Notes: generated by a model from the letters alone, not told the origin. Shown: positions 33,184 through 41,934, counted from the first letter of the stretch. The stretch: DNA of 64,000 bases from BOG-908 sp963848205 (GCA_963848205.1 CAWKCV010000005.1:248001-312000); one strand, 5' to 3'. Translations and numbers: made by a program.

Positions 33184-33636
33184 GTGAAGCTGACGCGAAA
33201 GGAGGCGCGCGGTCCTGGCGCGCCTCCCTCAGCCGCCCGCCGGCCGAAGAAGTCAGGGCCGAAGCCGCCGTCTCAACGCCAGTTGCGTGTGGCCGAAGAG
33301 GTGCGCCATGTGCTGGCCGGCGTGTTCACGCGTGGCGGTTTTCGCGACCCCGATCTTGTGGACGTGCTGGTGACGGTCACCGAAGTGCGCATGTCGCCCG
33401 ATCTGAAGCACGCGACCGCTTTCGTGGCGCGGCTTGGCCGTACGGATATCGACGAGAAGCTGCCCGCATTGAAGCGGGCGGCGCCGTTCTTCCGTGCCCA
33501 ACTCGCCCACGAGATGCGCCTGCGTGTAGCGCCCGACGTCTCGTTCCAGCCCGACACGGCACTGGAATATGCCACGCACATCAACAAGCTGCTGCACGCG
33601 CCTGAAGTGGCCAAGGACCTCGTCACCGACGAATAA
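33184..33636 (+). CDS. rbfA: Ribosome-binding factor A
   Basis: 150 residues. KH-fold 30S assembly factor. SQRQLRVAEEVRHVLAGVFT, VTVTEVRMSPDLKHATAFVA, LKRAAPFFRAQLAHEMRLRV and PDVSFQPDTALEYATHINKL match the family. The N-terminal 35 residues are basic and unstructured. Start is likely GTG 33184, 10 bp after infB, with no clear Shine-Dalgarno; the only alternative leading codons are further into the conserved part. The usual next gene, truB, is absent; the accessory island begins instead. Confidence 0.9.
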   Translation: MKLTRKEARGPGAPPSAARRPKKSGPKPPSQRQLRVAEEVRHVLAGVFTRGGFRDPDLVDVLVTVTEVRMSPDLKHATAFVARLGRTDIDEKLPALKRAAPFFRAQLAHEMRLRVAPDVSFQPDTALEYATHINKLLHAPEVAKDLVTDE

Positions 33637-33659
33637 GCGCCTGCCGGTCGCCATGCCGG

Positions 33660-33702
33660 CAACAGCGGAGAAAAAGTCTCTCGCTTCTTTTCTGCAGGGC
33701 CT
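33660..33702 (-). repeat. Degenerate, possibly split arm of the dispersed repeat
   Basis: caacagcggagaaaaagtctctcgcttcttttctgcag resembles the hairpin half GCGACAGCGG plus reverse arm. The matching continuation tcagaaaagacggc is found about 110 bp later at 33811-33825. The 33637-33837 gap between rbfA and the phosphoesterase holds nothing else recognisable. Confidence 0.4.
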
Positions 33703-33837
33703 GTTTGGAAAGTCGTTCTGGCGAGTCATCTGGCGGCGATTTGTGAGCACCGGAGCGGAGCGGAAGAGATTGCTGTTAGATGGCCGCCCTTACGACTCTA
33801 CGAACGGACACTCAGAAAAGACGGCGCATCCTTTCCC

Positions 33838-35586
33838 CTACTGCCGAATATCCACCTCCGTCGAATTCGGGCTCTCGACCCCGTTCGCATCGGTGCTGGT
33901 GATGATATAGTGGTAAGTCACGCCCTTGGTCGCCGTGCTGTCCGTGCGGCATATGTTGGCGCGGAACGCGACGCCGGCGCTGCTGGTGGCGCATTCCGGC
34001 ACCGGCACATACCCGCTCCCGCTCGTGGTCGTATGCTTGACGGTGTACGTCTTGACCGGGCCGGTCGTGACGACGTTCCACATGATCGGGAAAGTCGTTG
34101 AATTGTCGGCGGCGTAGGTCGGCCGGAAATTGACCGGGATCATCGTCGTCAGGATCATCGGCGCGATCGGTCTTTCGCCGAAGTTGAAATCATCCAGCAG
34201 GTCGCCCACGGGGATCGGCGCTGTCGTGCCAGCGCCTGGGCCGGGTTGCACGGCGGTGACGGACTCACGCACCGTCGGCCGCGAATCGGGGCGTAACCCC
34301 TGGGTGCCGCCGATGCGCTGGCCGCTCAGGAACAGGTCTTCGGTCAGTCTGAGGAACGCATCGAAACTATACGTCTGGTGGTCGATGGTGGCGGCTCGCG
34401 CAAACGGCGAGATGATGATTGCCGGCACGCGCAGGCCGTAGCCGATCGGGGCGCCGTTGTTGAGCTGATCGACGACGGGAGGCACCTCGTGATCGTAGAA
34501 GCCGCCCCAGTCGTCCCACGCGAGAATGATGATCGTGTTGCTCCAGGCGCTGCTCTGCATCACCGCGTTCACCAGGGAGGTAACGTATTCCATGCCCTGC
34601 TGCACGTCGGATGGCGGATGTTCGCTGTCGAGTTCGGTCGGCACGATCCACGAGACCGCCGGCAGCGCATTAGCTTTCAGGTCGAGATAGAACTGCTCGA
34701 TCGGCGGGTTGTGTGCCGCCAGATATCCGGGATTGGCCTTGTTCTTGGCCACGACTTCGGTGAAGCCGGCAACCGCGTTCCAGTAGCTCGGGACGCCGAC
34801 CTGCTGCTTTTCCGGTGGGCAGGACATCGCACCGTCCGCACAATCGGGCTCCTGACCCTGCTCGATATAGTATTTCCAGCCGACATTCGCGCGATCCAAC
34901 AGGTCGGTGACGTCGCTCCAGGCGTAAATGCCGCTTTGCGCCTGCCCGATCGCCGGGTTGACGTTGGTGGTGCAGCTCATCGGGTTCTGCAGATTGGCGC
35001 AGGAGGCCGACCAGGCCGACGTCATGTAGAGGTGGGAGGCCAGACTGTAGCTGCCGACCGGCTCGAACATGTGGTCGAGCAGAACGAAATGGTGCGCGTA
35101 GGCCCAATAGTTCGGGATTTCCGCGGCGGTATGATAGCCCATCACGTCAAACCGGGCGAAACCCGCTTCCTGGTTGCCGCAGCCCGACGCGTTCATCGTC
35201 GAGGGCAGGCAGCCGGTATTGATGTGTTTGGTGGTTTGCAGGTCGCGTACGAAACCGTCCATCAGCCCGCCATCTTCGACGACGGCGACATCGACATTGT
35301 TGTGGCCGCTGCCGGCGTTGGCCCCATGCCGGTCGTGGAACGCACGTATGCACGGCTTGCCGGCGGTCGCCTGGGGGTTGCACGCAACCGGCGCGCCGTT
35401 CTGGAAGCCCAACCCGTCGGCATTGGGGAAAGTGCCGAAATAATGGTCGAACGACCGGTTTTCCTGCATGATGACAATCACATGCTGGATGTGAGCCTGC
35501 GCCAGCTGAAGCTGCGTAGGCGCGGCCGAAGCGCTGGCGGCAGCGCCCATCGCGAGCAACCACGCCGCTTGTGCCGAGATTTTCAT
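33838..35586 (-). CDS. Secreted phosphoesterase, phospholipase C / acid phosphatase AcpA-like (copy 1)
   Basis: 582 residues with a Sec signal peptide (MKISAQAAWLLAMGAAASAS). Phosphoesterase family PF04185: HVIVIMQENRSFDHYFGTFP (metal ligands), PCIRAFHDRHGANAG, FVLLDHMFEP, SYSLASHLYMTSAWSAS with the probable Ser/Thr nucleophile region, LDSEHPPSDVQQGMEYV, AWDDWGGFYDHEVPP, and SPFARAATIDHQTYSFDAFL. The last 90 residues form an Fn3-like domain ending STDANGVESPNSTEVDI. Ten Cys are all conserved in copy 2, pointing to disulfides outside the cytoplasm. The family includes phospholipases C and broad acid phosphatases; the substrate is not decided. Divergent from its twin at 35885. Confidence 0.85.
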   Translation of the reverse strand: MKISAQAAWLLAMGAAASASAAPTQLQLAQAHIQHVIVIMQENRSFDHYFGTFPNADGLGFQNGAPVACNPQATAGKPCIRAFHDRHGANAGSGHNNVDVAVVEDGGLMDGFVRDLQTTKHINTGCLPSTMNASGCGNQEAGFARFDVMGYHTAAEIPNYWAYAHHFVLLDHMFEPVGSYSLASHLYMTSAWSASCANLQNPMSCTTNVNPAIGQAQSGIYAWSDVTDLLDRANVGWKYYIEQGQEPDCADGAMSCPPEKQQVGVPSYWNAVAGFTEVVAKNKANPGYLAAHNPPIEQFYLDLKANALPAVSWIVPTELDSEHPPSDVQQGMEYVTSLVNAVMQSSAWSNTIIILAWDDWGGFYDHEVPPVVDQLNNGAPIGYGLRVPAIIISPFARAATIDHQTYSFDAFLRLTEDLFLSGQRIGGTQGLRPDSRPTVRESVTAVQPGPGAGTTAPIPVGDLLDDFNFGERPIAPMILTTMIPVNFRPTYAADNSTTFPIMWNVVTTGPVKTYTVKHTTTSGSGYVPVPECATSSAGVAFRANICRTDSTATKGVTYHYIITSTDANGVESPNSTEVDIRQ

Positions 35587-35884
35587 GCAAGTTCCGACCT
35601 GTGAAGGAGAACATGCTCGCATGCGAGCTGCCAGCATATCGTTAACGCCATCCGCATCGGCGGGGCGGGCGTTGTCAAGCGCCACCTCGCATTGCACCCG
35701 CGACAACGGCGTAATGAGACGTGACAGTTCAGAGAAGGTCGTTGGCAACTGCCAATTCGGGTTGGCGCGCGCCGTGCGTTCCGGCATGTTCTCCGCCGTC
35801 TGGCTGCCAGCCATTCACCCGAAAGCAATCGTCGGTTGATACTTTTTCGGGTAGCTTAGTGACTGCGTAGTGGAGCTGACGACC
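35587..35884. other. Divergent control region between the twin phosphoesterases
   Basis: 298 bp without a gene. It holds a perfect 14-bp palindrome GCTCGCATGCGAGC at 35615-35628, 29 bp from the start of copy 1. On the copy 2 side GGAG lies 8 bp before ATG 35885. No PhoB box was recognised. It presumably carries both promoters. Confidence 0.4.
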
Positions 35885-37633
35885 ATGGCTATGAAGAGCA
35901 CCGCCTGCCTGTTGGCGATTGCGGCTGCAAGTGCTGCGTCCGCGCAGGTGCCACTCACCCAACTGCAGAACGCGCAGGCCAACATCAAGCATGTGATCGT
36001 CATCATGCAGGAGAACCGGTCGTTCGACCATTATTTCGGCACTTTCCCCGGCGCGGACGGGATTGCGATGGACGCCCATGGCCAGCCGCTCGCGTGCAAT
36101 CCCCAGGTGAATGGCGCGCAGCCTTGCATCCGGCCGTTCCACGACCGTCATGGCGCCAACGCGGGCGGCGGCCATCGCAATTCGGACGTGGCGCCCGCCC
36201 TCGATGGCGGGCTGATGGATGGCTTCGTGGCCGACCTGCAGACGACCAAGCAGGTAAATGCAGGCTGCCTTCCGGCGACGATGGGCGTCGCCAATTGCGG
36301 AAGCCAGGCGGTCGGCTTCAAGCGCTTCGACGTGATGGGCTACCATACCGCCGACGAAATCCCGAACTACTGGACTTATGCGCAGCGTTTCGTGCTGCTC
36401 GATCATATGTTCGAGCCCTCGACCTCCGACAGCCTGTCCTCCCATTTGTATATGACATCAGGCTGGTCGGCCTCGTGCCGAAACATCAACGACCCTATGA
36501 GCTGCACGACGCTGATCGAACCAGCACTTGGCCTCGCGCAAAAGGGCATTTTTGCGTGGAGCGATGTCACCGACCTGCTCGACCGCAGCAATGTCGGCTG
36601 GAAATATTATGTCGAGCAGGGACAGGAGCCGGATTGTGCGGATGGCGGGATGTCGTGTCCGCCCGAAAAGCAGCAGGCGGGTGTTCCAAGTTATTGGAAT
36701 GCGGTTGCCGGCTTCACCGAAGTGGTGGCCAAGAACAAGGCCAATCCCGGCTATCTGGCTCTGCATAATCCGCCCATCGAGCAGCTCTATCTCGACCTCA
36801 AGGCCAATGCGCTGCCGGCCGTGTCCTGGGTCATTCCTACCTCGCTCGATAGCGAGCATCCGCCGTCCGACGTGCAGCAAGGCATGGAGTATGTGACGTC
36901 GGTCGTGAATGCGGTCATGCAAAGCTCGGCCTGGAACAACACCGTCATCATTCTCGCCTGGGACGATTGGGGCGGGTTTTACGACCATGTGGTACCGCCG
37001 GTTGCCGACAGTCTGAGCAATGGCGCGCCCATCGGCTATGGATTGCGCGTACCGGCGATCATCATCTCGCCCTTTGCCAAAGCGGGCACGATCGATCATC
37101 AAGTGTTCAGTTTCGATACGTTTCTGAAGCTGACAGAGGATCTGTTTCTCAACGGCCAACGGATCGGCGGCCAGCAGGGCGCGCGGCCGGACAGCCGCCC
37201 GACAATACGTGAAGCGATGACATCCGTGATGCCTGGCCCGGGCGGCGGTTCGGCTCCGCTGCCGATCGGCAATCTGCTGAACGACTTCGATTTCAGCCAG
37301 CCACCGATCGCACCTTTCGTGTTGACGACGATGATCCCCGTCAATTTCCGGCCGACTTATTCGACGAGCTACACGACACAATTTCCGATCTTCTGGAATG
37401 GTGTCACGACCGGCCCGATCAAAGGTTATACGGTCAAACGCACAACGACGAGCGGAGGCGGCTATGTGCCAGTGCCGGAATGCTCGGCCAACAGCCGTGG
37501 GCCGTATCGCGCGACCCGTTGCAATACCGATGTGACCGCGACGAAGGGTGTCGCCTACTCGTATATCGTGACCAGCACGGATGCGAATGGCAACGAGAGC
37601 CCGAACTCCACCGAGGTGGATATCACACAGTAA
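35885..37633 (+). CDS. Secreted phosphoesterase, phospholipase C / acid phosphatase AcpA-like (copy 2)
   Basis: 582 residues, exactly the length of copy 1 and about three quarters identical by eye over its whole length. Signal peptide MAMKSTACLLAIAAASAASA. Same landmarks: HVIVIMQENRSFDHYFGTFP, FVLLDHMFEP, DSLSSHLYMTSGWSAS, LDSEHPPSDVQQGMEYVTSV, AWDDWGGFYDHVVPP, SPFAKAGTIDHQ and the C-terminal Fn3-like domain. Differences concentrate in surface segments such as the first 40 mature residues and the loop before the Fn3 domain. Start at ATG 35885 (GTG 35870 would add MELTT). It converges with the first sulfotransferase gene. Confidence 0.85.
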   Translation: MAMKSTACLLAIAAASAASAQVPLTQLQNAQANIKHVIVIMQENRSFDHYFGTFPGADGIAMDAHGQPLACNPQVNGAQPCIRPFHDRHGANAGGGHRNSDVAPALDGGLMDGFVADLQTTKQVNAGCLPATMGVANCGSQAVGFKRFDVMGYHTADEIPNYWTYAQRFVLLDHMFEPSTSDSLSSHLYMTSGWSASCRNINDPMSCTTLIEPALGLAQKGIFAWSDVTDLLDRSNVGWKYYVEQGQEPDCADGGMSCPPEKQQAGVPSYWNAVAGFTEVVAKNKANPGYLALHNPPIEQLYLDLKANALPAVSWVIPTSLDSEHPPSDVQQGMEYVTSVVNAVMQSSAWNNTVIILAWDDWGGFYDHVVPPVADSLSNGAPIGYGLRVPAIIISPFAKAGTIDHQVFSFDTFLKLTEDLFLNGQRIGGQQGARPDSRPTIREAMTSVMPGPGGGSAPLPIGNLLNDFDFSQPPIAPFVLTTMIPVNFRPTYSTSYTTQFPIFWNGVTTGPIKGYTVKRTTTSGGGYVPVPECSANSRGPYRATRCNTDVTATKGVAYSYIVTSTDANGNESPNSTEVDITQ

Positions 37634-37695
37634 AGCAGGCGTCGGAAGCTAACGCTGCCGCCGCCATGCCGCTGGAGCGCAGTCATTCCGCCTCT

Positions 37696-37721
37696 GGTCG
37701 GCACCTTGCCTGGTGCCGACC
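37696..37721. terminator. Bidirectional hairpin terminator
   Basis: Perfect 10-bp stem GGTCGGCACC / GGTGCCGACC around TTGCCT, in the 102-bp gap between the convergent phosphoesterase copy 2 and sulfotransferase copy 1. No long T-run on the plus side. Confidence 0.75.
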
Positions 37722-37735
37722 AAACGCATTGCTGA

Positions 37736-39247
37736 CTAGAACTGCAGATTTTCCCAGTGGATCGGCAGAGCGTTCCAGCCGCCGCCGCATTTGTTCTTGT
37801 CTGGCACGATCAGGTCGAACACGACCGAAGCCTTCGGTCCCAGACCTTGTATCTCGGCTTGAGTGCCGTTCAGTTCGGCCGAATAGTCGAACAGATTGTT
37901 CTTCGAGGCATCTTCGTAAAAGCTGCCGCAGATCTGGCTTTGCTTTTTGCCCATTCCACCAAAATCGACGTTTTCGGTCGCAGTCATGGCAACAGGATCG
38001 ATGACGTAGGCACGGCCGGCGCTATATTTGCGGTTCACGCCAGGCGGCTTCTGGAACAGGCTGTAATAGCCGTCATCGAACAGGCGCAACTCGCCTTCGG
38101 CATCGATGGCGACACCATGCTGACCGATCGGCGGCTGCGTATGCGCACTCAGCGTGAGAGCGAATGCGCGCAACGAGGGATATTGCGCCCAATGCTTGGT
38201 CGTATCACCCAGAATCCAATGGATCTTCCGGACTGAACCGTCGGCAGGAGGATCGTAGTCGACCGCGATGACGAAGTTTTCGCGGCTGGAGACGATCAGC
38301 CAATTGTGCACCGGGTCGTAGGTGGTGGCGTTGTTGTGGAACCAGTCATTTCCCACCGGAAACACGAAGCCGGACGGGTCGTCGCCGCCTGCTTTCATCG
38401 CCTGGCTGATGATGTCGGCAAGGTTCCAGGTGTTGAGCAGCGTGCCGTCGGCCGCGATTTCGATGTCGTTGGATTCGGTCTGGGTCGTGGTGTTCACGTC
38501 CACGACCATTCCGGTGCGACCCGGATCGATGTTGTGGTGGTTTGTCGAGGTCAAATTGTCCGCGCTGCCATAGTCGCCGATCTTCGTGATCACACCAGCC
38601 AAAGTCACCCGGTTGATGCCGGTGGCCGCATCGCTTTCATAGATGTTGTTCTGGAAGAACGTCGACGAGAACACGGTGTGACCGGTGTCGCTGGCCCAAC
38701 GCACGTTGCCGTCCGTATCGAGCACCACCGGCGTGTCACTGCTGCAATAGTTCTTCAGCAGGAAATAGTCGAAGCTCAGTGCCGACGTCGATTTGCGATT
38801 GTTGACGAAGGAGATGCGGTTGTTCAGCGAATTGCACGGATCGGTATAGGTGGCAGTCGTGATGCTGGCCGTGGTGGCAGCCGTCGTGCCATCCGTAAAG
38901 GTGAACGTAAGGATAACGGTGTTGGCGTAACCGGCGTAAAGTCCGAAGACCGGGACAGTGACGCTATTGCTGGAGAGATAGTTGTTGGCAGTGAGGTAAG
39001 CGGCGGAGTAGGTCGCTGAAATCGGCCGTGTATAAGAGCCGGACATCGGCAAGACTGTGAAGTTCACGCTGGCAATCTGCTCGCTACCGGTGGTGGCGCT
39101 GACCAGTTCGATGAACGGGCGTGGGCCTGCTGTCTGGCCCGTGATGGTGATGGCGGAGGGCGGAGGTGAAGCTGATGCCTGGCCGGTCATCATGGCGGCA
39201 GCTACTGCCAAGCCGCTCACCGCGGTGGAAAGTTGACGACGAAACAT
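37736..39247 (-). CDS. Aryl-sulfate sulfotransferase, secreted (copy 1)
   Basis: 503 residues with signal peptide (RRQLSTAVSGLAVAAAMMTG). ASST enzymes transfer sulfate from one phenolic ester to another without PAPS, through a sulfo-histidine, in the periplasm. N-terminal beta domain (ITITGQTAGPRPFIELVSAT), then the six-bladed propeller with family residues: TNHHNIDPG, DWFHNNATTYDPVHNWLIVS, SRENFVIAVDYDPP, GDTTKHW and PPIGQHGVA. The spacing His-x-Asn then Arg 18 residues later fits the E. coli AssT active site (His356, Asn358, Arg374), and the His in QHG fits His436. Four Cys (DPCNS, NYCSS, QICGS, NKCGG) are conserved in copy 2. Start ATG 39247; a longer ATG at 39310 lacks a signal peptide. 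Confidence 0.88.
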   Translation of the reverse strand: MFRRQLSTAVSGLAVAAAMMTGQASASPPPSAITITGQTAGPRPFIELVSATTGSEQIASVNFTVLPMSGSYTRPISATYSAAYLTANNYLSSNSVTVPVFGLYAGYANTVILTFTFTDGTTAATTASITTATYTDPCNSLNNRISFVNNRKSTSALSFDYFLLKNYCSSDTPVVLDTDGNVRWASDTGHTVFSSTFFQNNIYESDAATGINRVTLAGVITKIGDYGSADNLTSTNHHNIDPGRTGMVVDVNTTTQTESNDIEIAADGTLLNTWNLADIISQAMKAGGDDPSGFVFPVGNDWFHNNATTYDPVHNWLIVSSRENFVIAVDYDPPADGSVRKIHWILGDTTKHWAQYPSLRAFALTLSAHTQPPIGQHGVAIDAEGELRLFDDGYYSLFQKPPGVNRKYSAGRAYVIDPVAMTATENVDFGGMGKKQSQICGSFYEDASKNNLFDYSAELNGTQAEIQGLGPKASVVFDLIVPDKNKCGGGWNALPIHWENLQF

Positions 39248-39411
39248 TAAAATACTCCAGAAATGCCATCGGCTAACACCGAGGTGTCCGGAGAATAGCC
39301 TTCTCGTCATTTTGTGTCAGTCGCAAAATCGCGATGTCGAAGAAATAAGCTTACTGCGCAGAACGTCGGGTTTGCGGTTTCAGTGGCGGACAAGCCGGCC
39401 GCCGTTGCAGC

Positions 39412-39448
39412 CGTGCAGCCCCGAAATACACATCTTCGGGGCTGCACG
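39412..39448. terminator. Strong hairpin terminator after sulfotransferase copy 2
   Basis: Perfect 14-bp stem CGTGCAGCCCCGAA / TTCGGGGCTGCACG around a 9-nt loop, just 3' of the minus-strand stop at 39464 and upstream of copy 1. Its presence implies the two tandem sulfotransferase genes form separate transcripts. Confidence 0.75.
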
Positions 39449-39463
39449 CCTGGCTGGTCGGGA

Positions 39464-40966
39464 TCAGAACTGCAGATTTTCCCAATGGACTTCGATTGCG
39501 TTCCAGCCGGAGCCGCAGGTCTTGTTCGTGGTCACAAACAGATCGAAGTTGAGGGTGAATTTTGGCCCGTAACCCTGAACATCCATGTATTTGCCCTGAC
39601 TGAGAGAAGCGTAGTCGATCAGGTTGTTCTTCGGCGCATCCTCATAGAAGCTGCTGCAGACGAAAGCATACTTCTTGAAGTGGTTGGTGAATGCGAGATC
39701 TTCCTGCGCCGTCATTGCGACGGGGTCGATCTTGTAGGCGCGGCCGGCACTGTATTTACGCGAGATGCCGGGCGGCATCTGAAAGGCACTCTGATAGCCG
39801 TCGTCGAACATGCGCAGATTACCTTCGTGATCGAAGGCGATGCCGTGCTGCCCGATCGGTGCTATCGTGTGAGCCCCGAGCGTGAGCGCGAAGGCACGCA
39901 GCGACGGATATTGATACCAATGTTTGGTGGCATCACCGAGTATCCAGTGGATCTTGCGTTCCGAGCCGTCGGCCGGTGCGTCGTAATCGACTGCGATGAC
40001 GAAGTTCTCTCGGCTCGAAACTATTTCCCAGTTATGCACCGGATCGTAGGTTGTCGCATTGTTGTGGAACCAGTCATTTCCAACCGGAAAGACGAACCCG
40101 GAAGGATCGTCGCCGCCGGCGACCATCGCCGCGCTGATGATCTTGTCCAGGTCCCAGCGTTGCAGCACCTTGCCGCTGGTATCGATTTCCAGAACCGTAG
40201 ATTCCGTCTGCGTCGTCGTATTGACCTCGAGTGCCATGCCATTGCGGGCAGGATCGATGTTGTGGTGATTGACGTTCGTCACATTCTGCGACGTCGCATA
40301 GTCGCCGATCTTGGTTTCCACCCCGGCGAGCGTCACTTGATTGACGCCGGTGCGACCATCGCCCGAATAGACCATGTTGTTGTAGAAAGCCGTCGTCAGA
40401 ACTGTCGCCCCCGTCAGGCTTACCCAACGGATGTTGCCGTCTGTGTCCATGACGAACGGAGTGTCTGCGCTGCAGAAATTCTTCAGCAGGTAGTAGTCGA
40501 AGCTCAGCCCGGCGGTGGAGGTGCGGTATTGGGTGAACTGCGCGCTTTCGATATTGCCCGGGCCGCACGGGTCGGTGTAGCTCGCCGTGCTCACACTCAC
40601 CTGCGTGGTGGCTGTCGTCGCGTCGGTGAAGGTGAAGTTCAGCGTCACCGTATTGCTGTAATTGGAGTAGAGTCCGAACACCGGCAGGTTCAGGCTGGTG
40701 CCGTTGAGATAATTGTGCGCGGTGAGATAGGCTGCCGAGTAGGTGGCCGAAATCGGGCGTGTGAAGGATCCGGCCATCGGCGTGATGGTGAAGTTCACGC
40801 TGGCGATCTGGTTGGTGGAGGTTGCGGCGATGAATTCGATGAAGGGGCGTGGGCCGGCTGTCTGGCCGGTGATGGTGATCGGCGAGGGGGCCTGGGCGGC
40901 AGCTTGGCCGCAGAAGGCCGCGAACGCCAATCCGCCGACCGCAGTTGAAAGATGCCTGCTTGACAT
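39464..40966 (-). CDS. Aryl-sulfate sulfotransferase, secreted (copy 2)
   Basis: 500 residues, tandem paralogue of copy 1 (roughly two thirds identical by eye). Signal peptide MSSRHLSTAVGGLAFAAFCG. Same N-terminal beta domain (ITITGQTAGPRPFIEFIAAT) and propeller with VNHHNIDPA, DWFHNNATTYDPVHNWEIVS, SRENFVIAVDYDAP, GDATKHW, APIGQHGIA and terminal EVHWENLQF (copy 1: PIHWENLQF). Four Cys match copy 1. In E. coli the enzyme depends on a DsbL/DsbI pair for its disulfide; no dsb genes are in this window. It is divergent from hpnK. Confidence 0.88.
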   Translation of the reverse strand: MSSRHLSTAVGGLAFAAFCGQAAAQAPSPITITGQTAGPRPFIEFIAATSTNQIASVNFTITPMAGSFTRPISATYSAAYLTAHNYLNGTSLNLPVFGLYSNYSNTVTLNFTFTDATTATTQVSVSTASYTDPCGPGNIESAQFTQYRTSTAGLSFDYYLLKNFCSADTPFVMDTDGNIRWVSLTGATVLTTAFYNNMVYSGDGRTGVNQVTLAGVETKIGDYATSQNVTNVNHHNIDPARNGMALEVNTTTQTESTVLEIDTSGKVLQRWDLDKIISAAMVAGGDDPSGFVFPVGNDWFHNNATTYDPVHNWEIVSSRENFVIAVDYDAPADGSERKIHWILGDATKHWYQYPSLRAFALTLGAHTIAPIGQHGIAFDHEGNLRMFDDGYQSAFQMPPGISRKYSAGRAYKIDPVAMTAQEDLAFTNHFKKYAFVCSSFYEDAPKNNLIDYASLSQGKYMDVQGYGPKFTLNFDLFVTTNKTCGSGWNAIEVHWENLQF

Positions 40967-41079
40967 GAATTTCCTCCGATTCCCGGCTTTTATGGCCGCG
41001 GTGACGCGACCATAGCCCGCCGTTCGAGCATTGTCAGTATCGCAATGTTCCGGGCGGGCAAATACTTGGGGCCCATGTC

Positions 41080-41934
41080 GTGAATAGCTCCGGCCCGTCG
41101 CCTATGCTCGATGCGCGGCGAAAGCTGATCACCACAGCGGACGATTTCGGCCTGAGCGTGGGGGTGAACGAGGCCGTGTGCATGGCGGCCGAGCGCGGCA
41201 TCCTGACCAGCGCCAGCTTGATGGTGGCGGGCCCGGCCGCCGCCGATGCGGTGGCGCGTGCGCACGCGATGCCTGGCCTGGCGGTGGGATTGCATCTGGT
41301 GGTGATCGAAGGCGATCCCGTGTCGCCTCACGACCTTATTGCCGAGTTGCTTGATCGCTTCGGGCGTTTTCCGTCCGATCAGTTGCAACTCGGGCTACGA
41401 TACGCGTTCAGCGTGCGCGCGCGCCGGCAATTGGCGGCCGAAATACGGGCGCAGTTCGAGGCGTTCCGTGCGACCGGATTGGTGTTGGATCATGTCAACG
41501 CGCACAAGCACATGCATCTTCATCCGGTTGTAGGTGCGATGATGATTTCTATCGGGCAGGAGTTCGGCCTGCACGCCGTGCGTGTGCCGGCTGAGCCTGC
41601 GGTTATAGGCGGTGCGCCGCAAAGTATGGGCGATCGTGCCCTGCGCCACTGGTCCAAGGTGCTGCGCGCGCAAGCCAGGCGCGCCGGCATGCTGACCAAC
41701 GATTCGGTACTCGGCCTAGGCTGGACGGGCGCAATGACGCAGCTGCACACGCAGAGATTGCTGAACGCGCTGCCACCCGGCCTGGTGGAGATGTATTTTC
41801 ATCCCGCGACGTCGAAAAACCAGCTTCTTTCCGACTTGATGCCCACTTACGATCATCAGGCCGAGCTCGAAGCCCTCCTCACCTGCCACCTGCCCCCAGA
41901 CGCCAAGCTAACCACCTACAGCGCCGAGAGATAA
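41080..41934 (+). CDS. hpnK: HpnK, hopanoid-associated YdjC/ChbG-like deacetylase
   Basis: 284 residues. Carbohydrate deacetylase fold; HpnK is encoded with hopanoid-lipid genes and is thought to deacetylate the N-acetylglucosaminyl hopanoid intermediate. Seen: KLITTADDFGLSVGVNEAV, GILTSASLMVAGPAAADAV, VGLHLVVIEGDPVSP, FEAFRATGLVLDHVNAHKHM and HLHPVV, with the metal ligands Asp (ADD) and His (HKHMHLHP). No other hpn gene is near, so it is detached from its usual hpnHIJ neighbours. GTG 41080 or ATG 41104 may be the start. The stop TAA lies at the edge of a repeat arm. Confidence 0.82.
   Translation: MNSSGPSPMLDARRKLITTADDFGLSVGVNEAVCMAAERGILTSASLMVAGPAAADAVARAHAMPGLAVGLHLVVIEGDPVSPHDLIAELLDRFGRFPSDQLQLGLRYAFSVRARRQLAAEIRAQFEAFRATGLVLDHVNAHKHMHLHPVVGAMMISIGQEFGLHAVRVPAEPAVIGGAPQSMGDRALRHWSKVLRAQARRAGMLTNDSVLGLGWTGAMTQLHTQRLLNALPPGLVEMYFHPATSKNQLLSDLMPTYDHQAELEALLTCHLPPDAKLTTYSAER

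Noticed and set aside
35587..35884. PhoB boxes between the phosphoesterase genes
   Set aside because: GTGACAG occurs once near 35712, but no second half-site at the required 11-bp period was found.
39314..40948. 544-codon plus-strand frame across sulfotransferase copy 2
   Set aside because: The minus strand has the signal peptide and active-site motifs. The plus frame is a shadow without homology.
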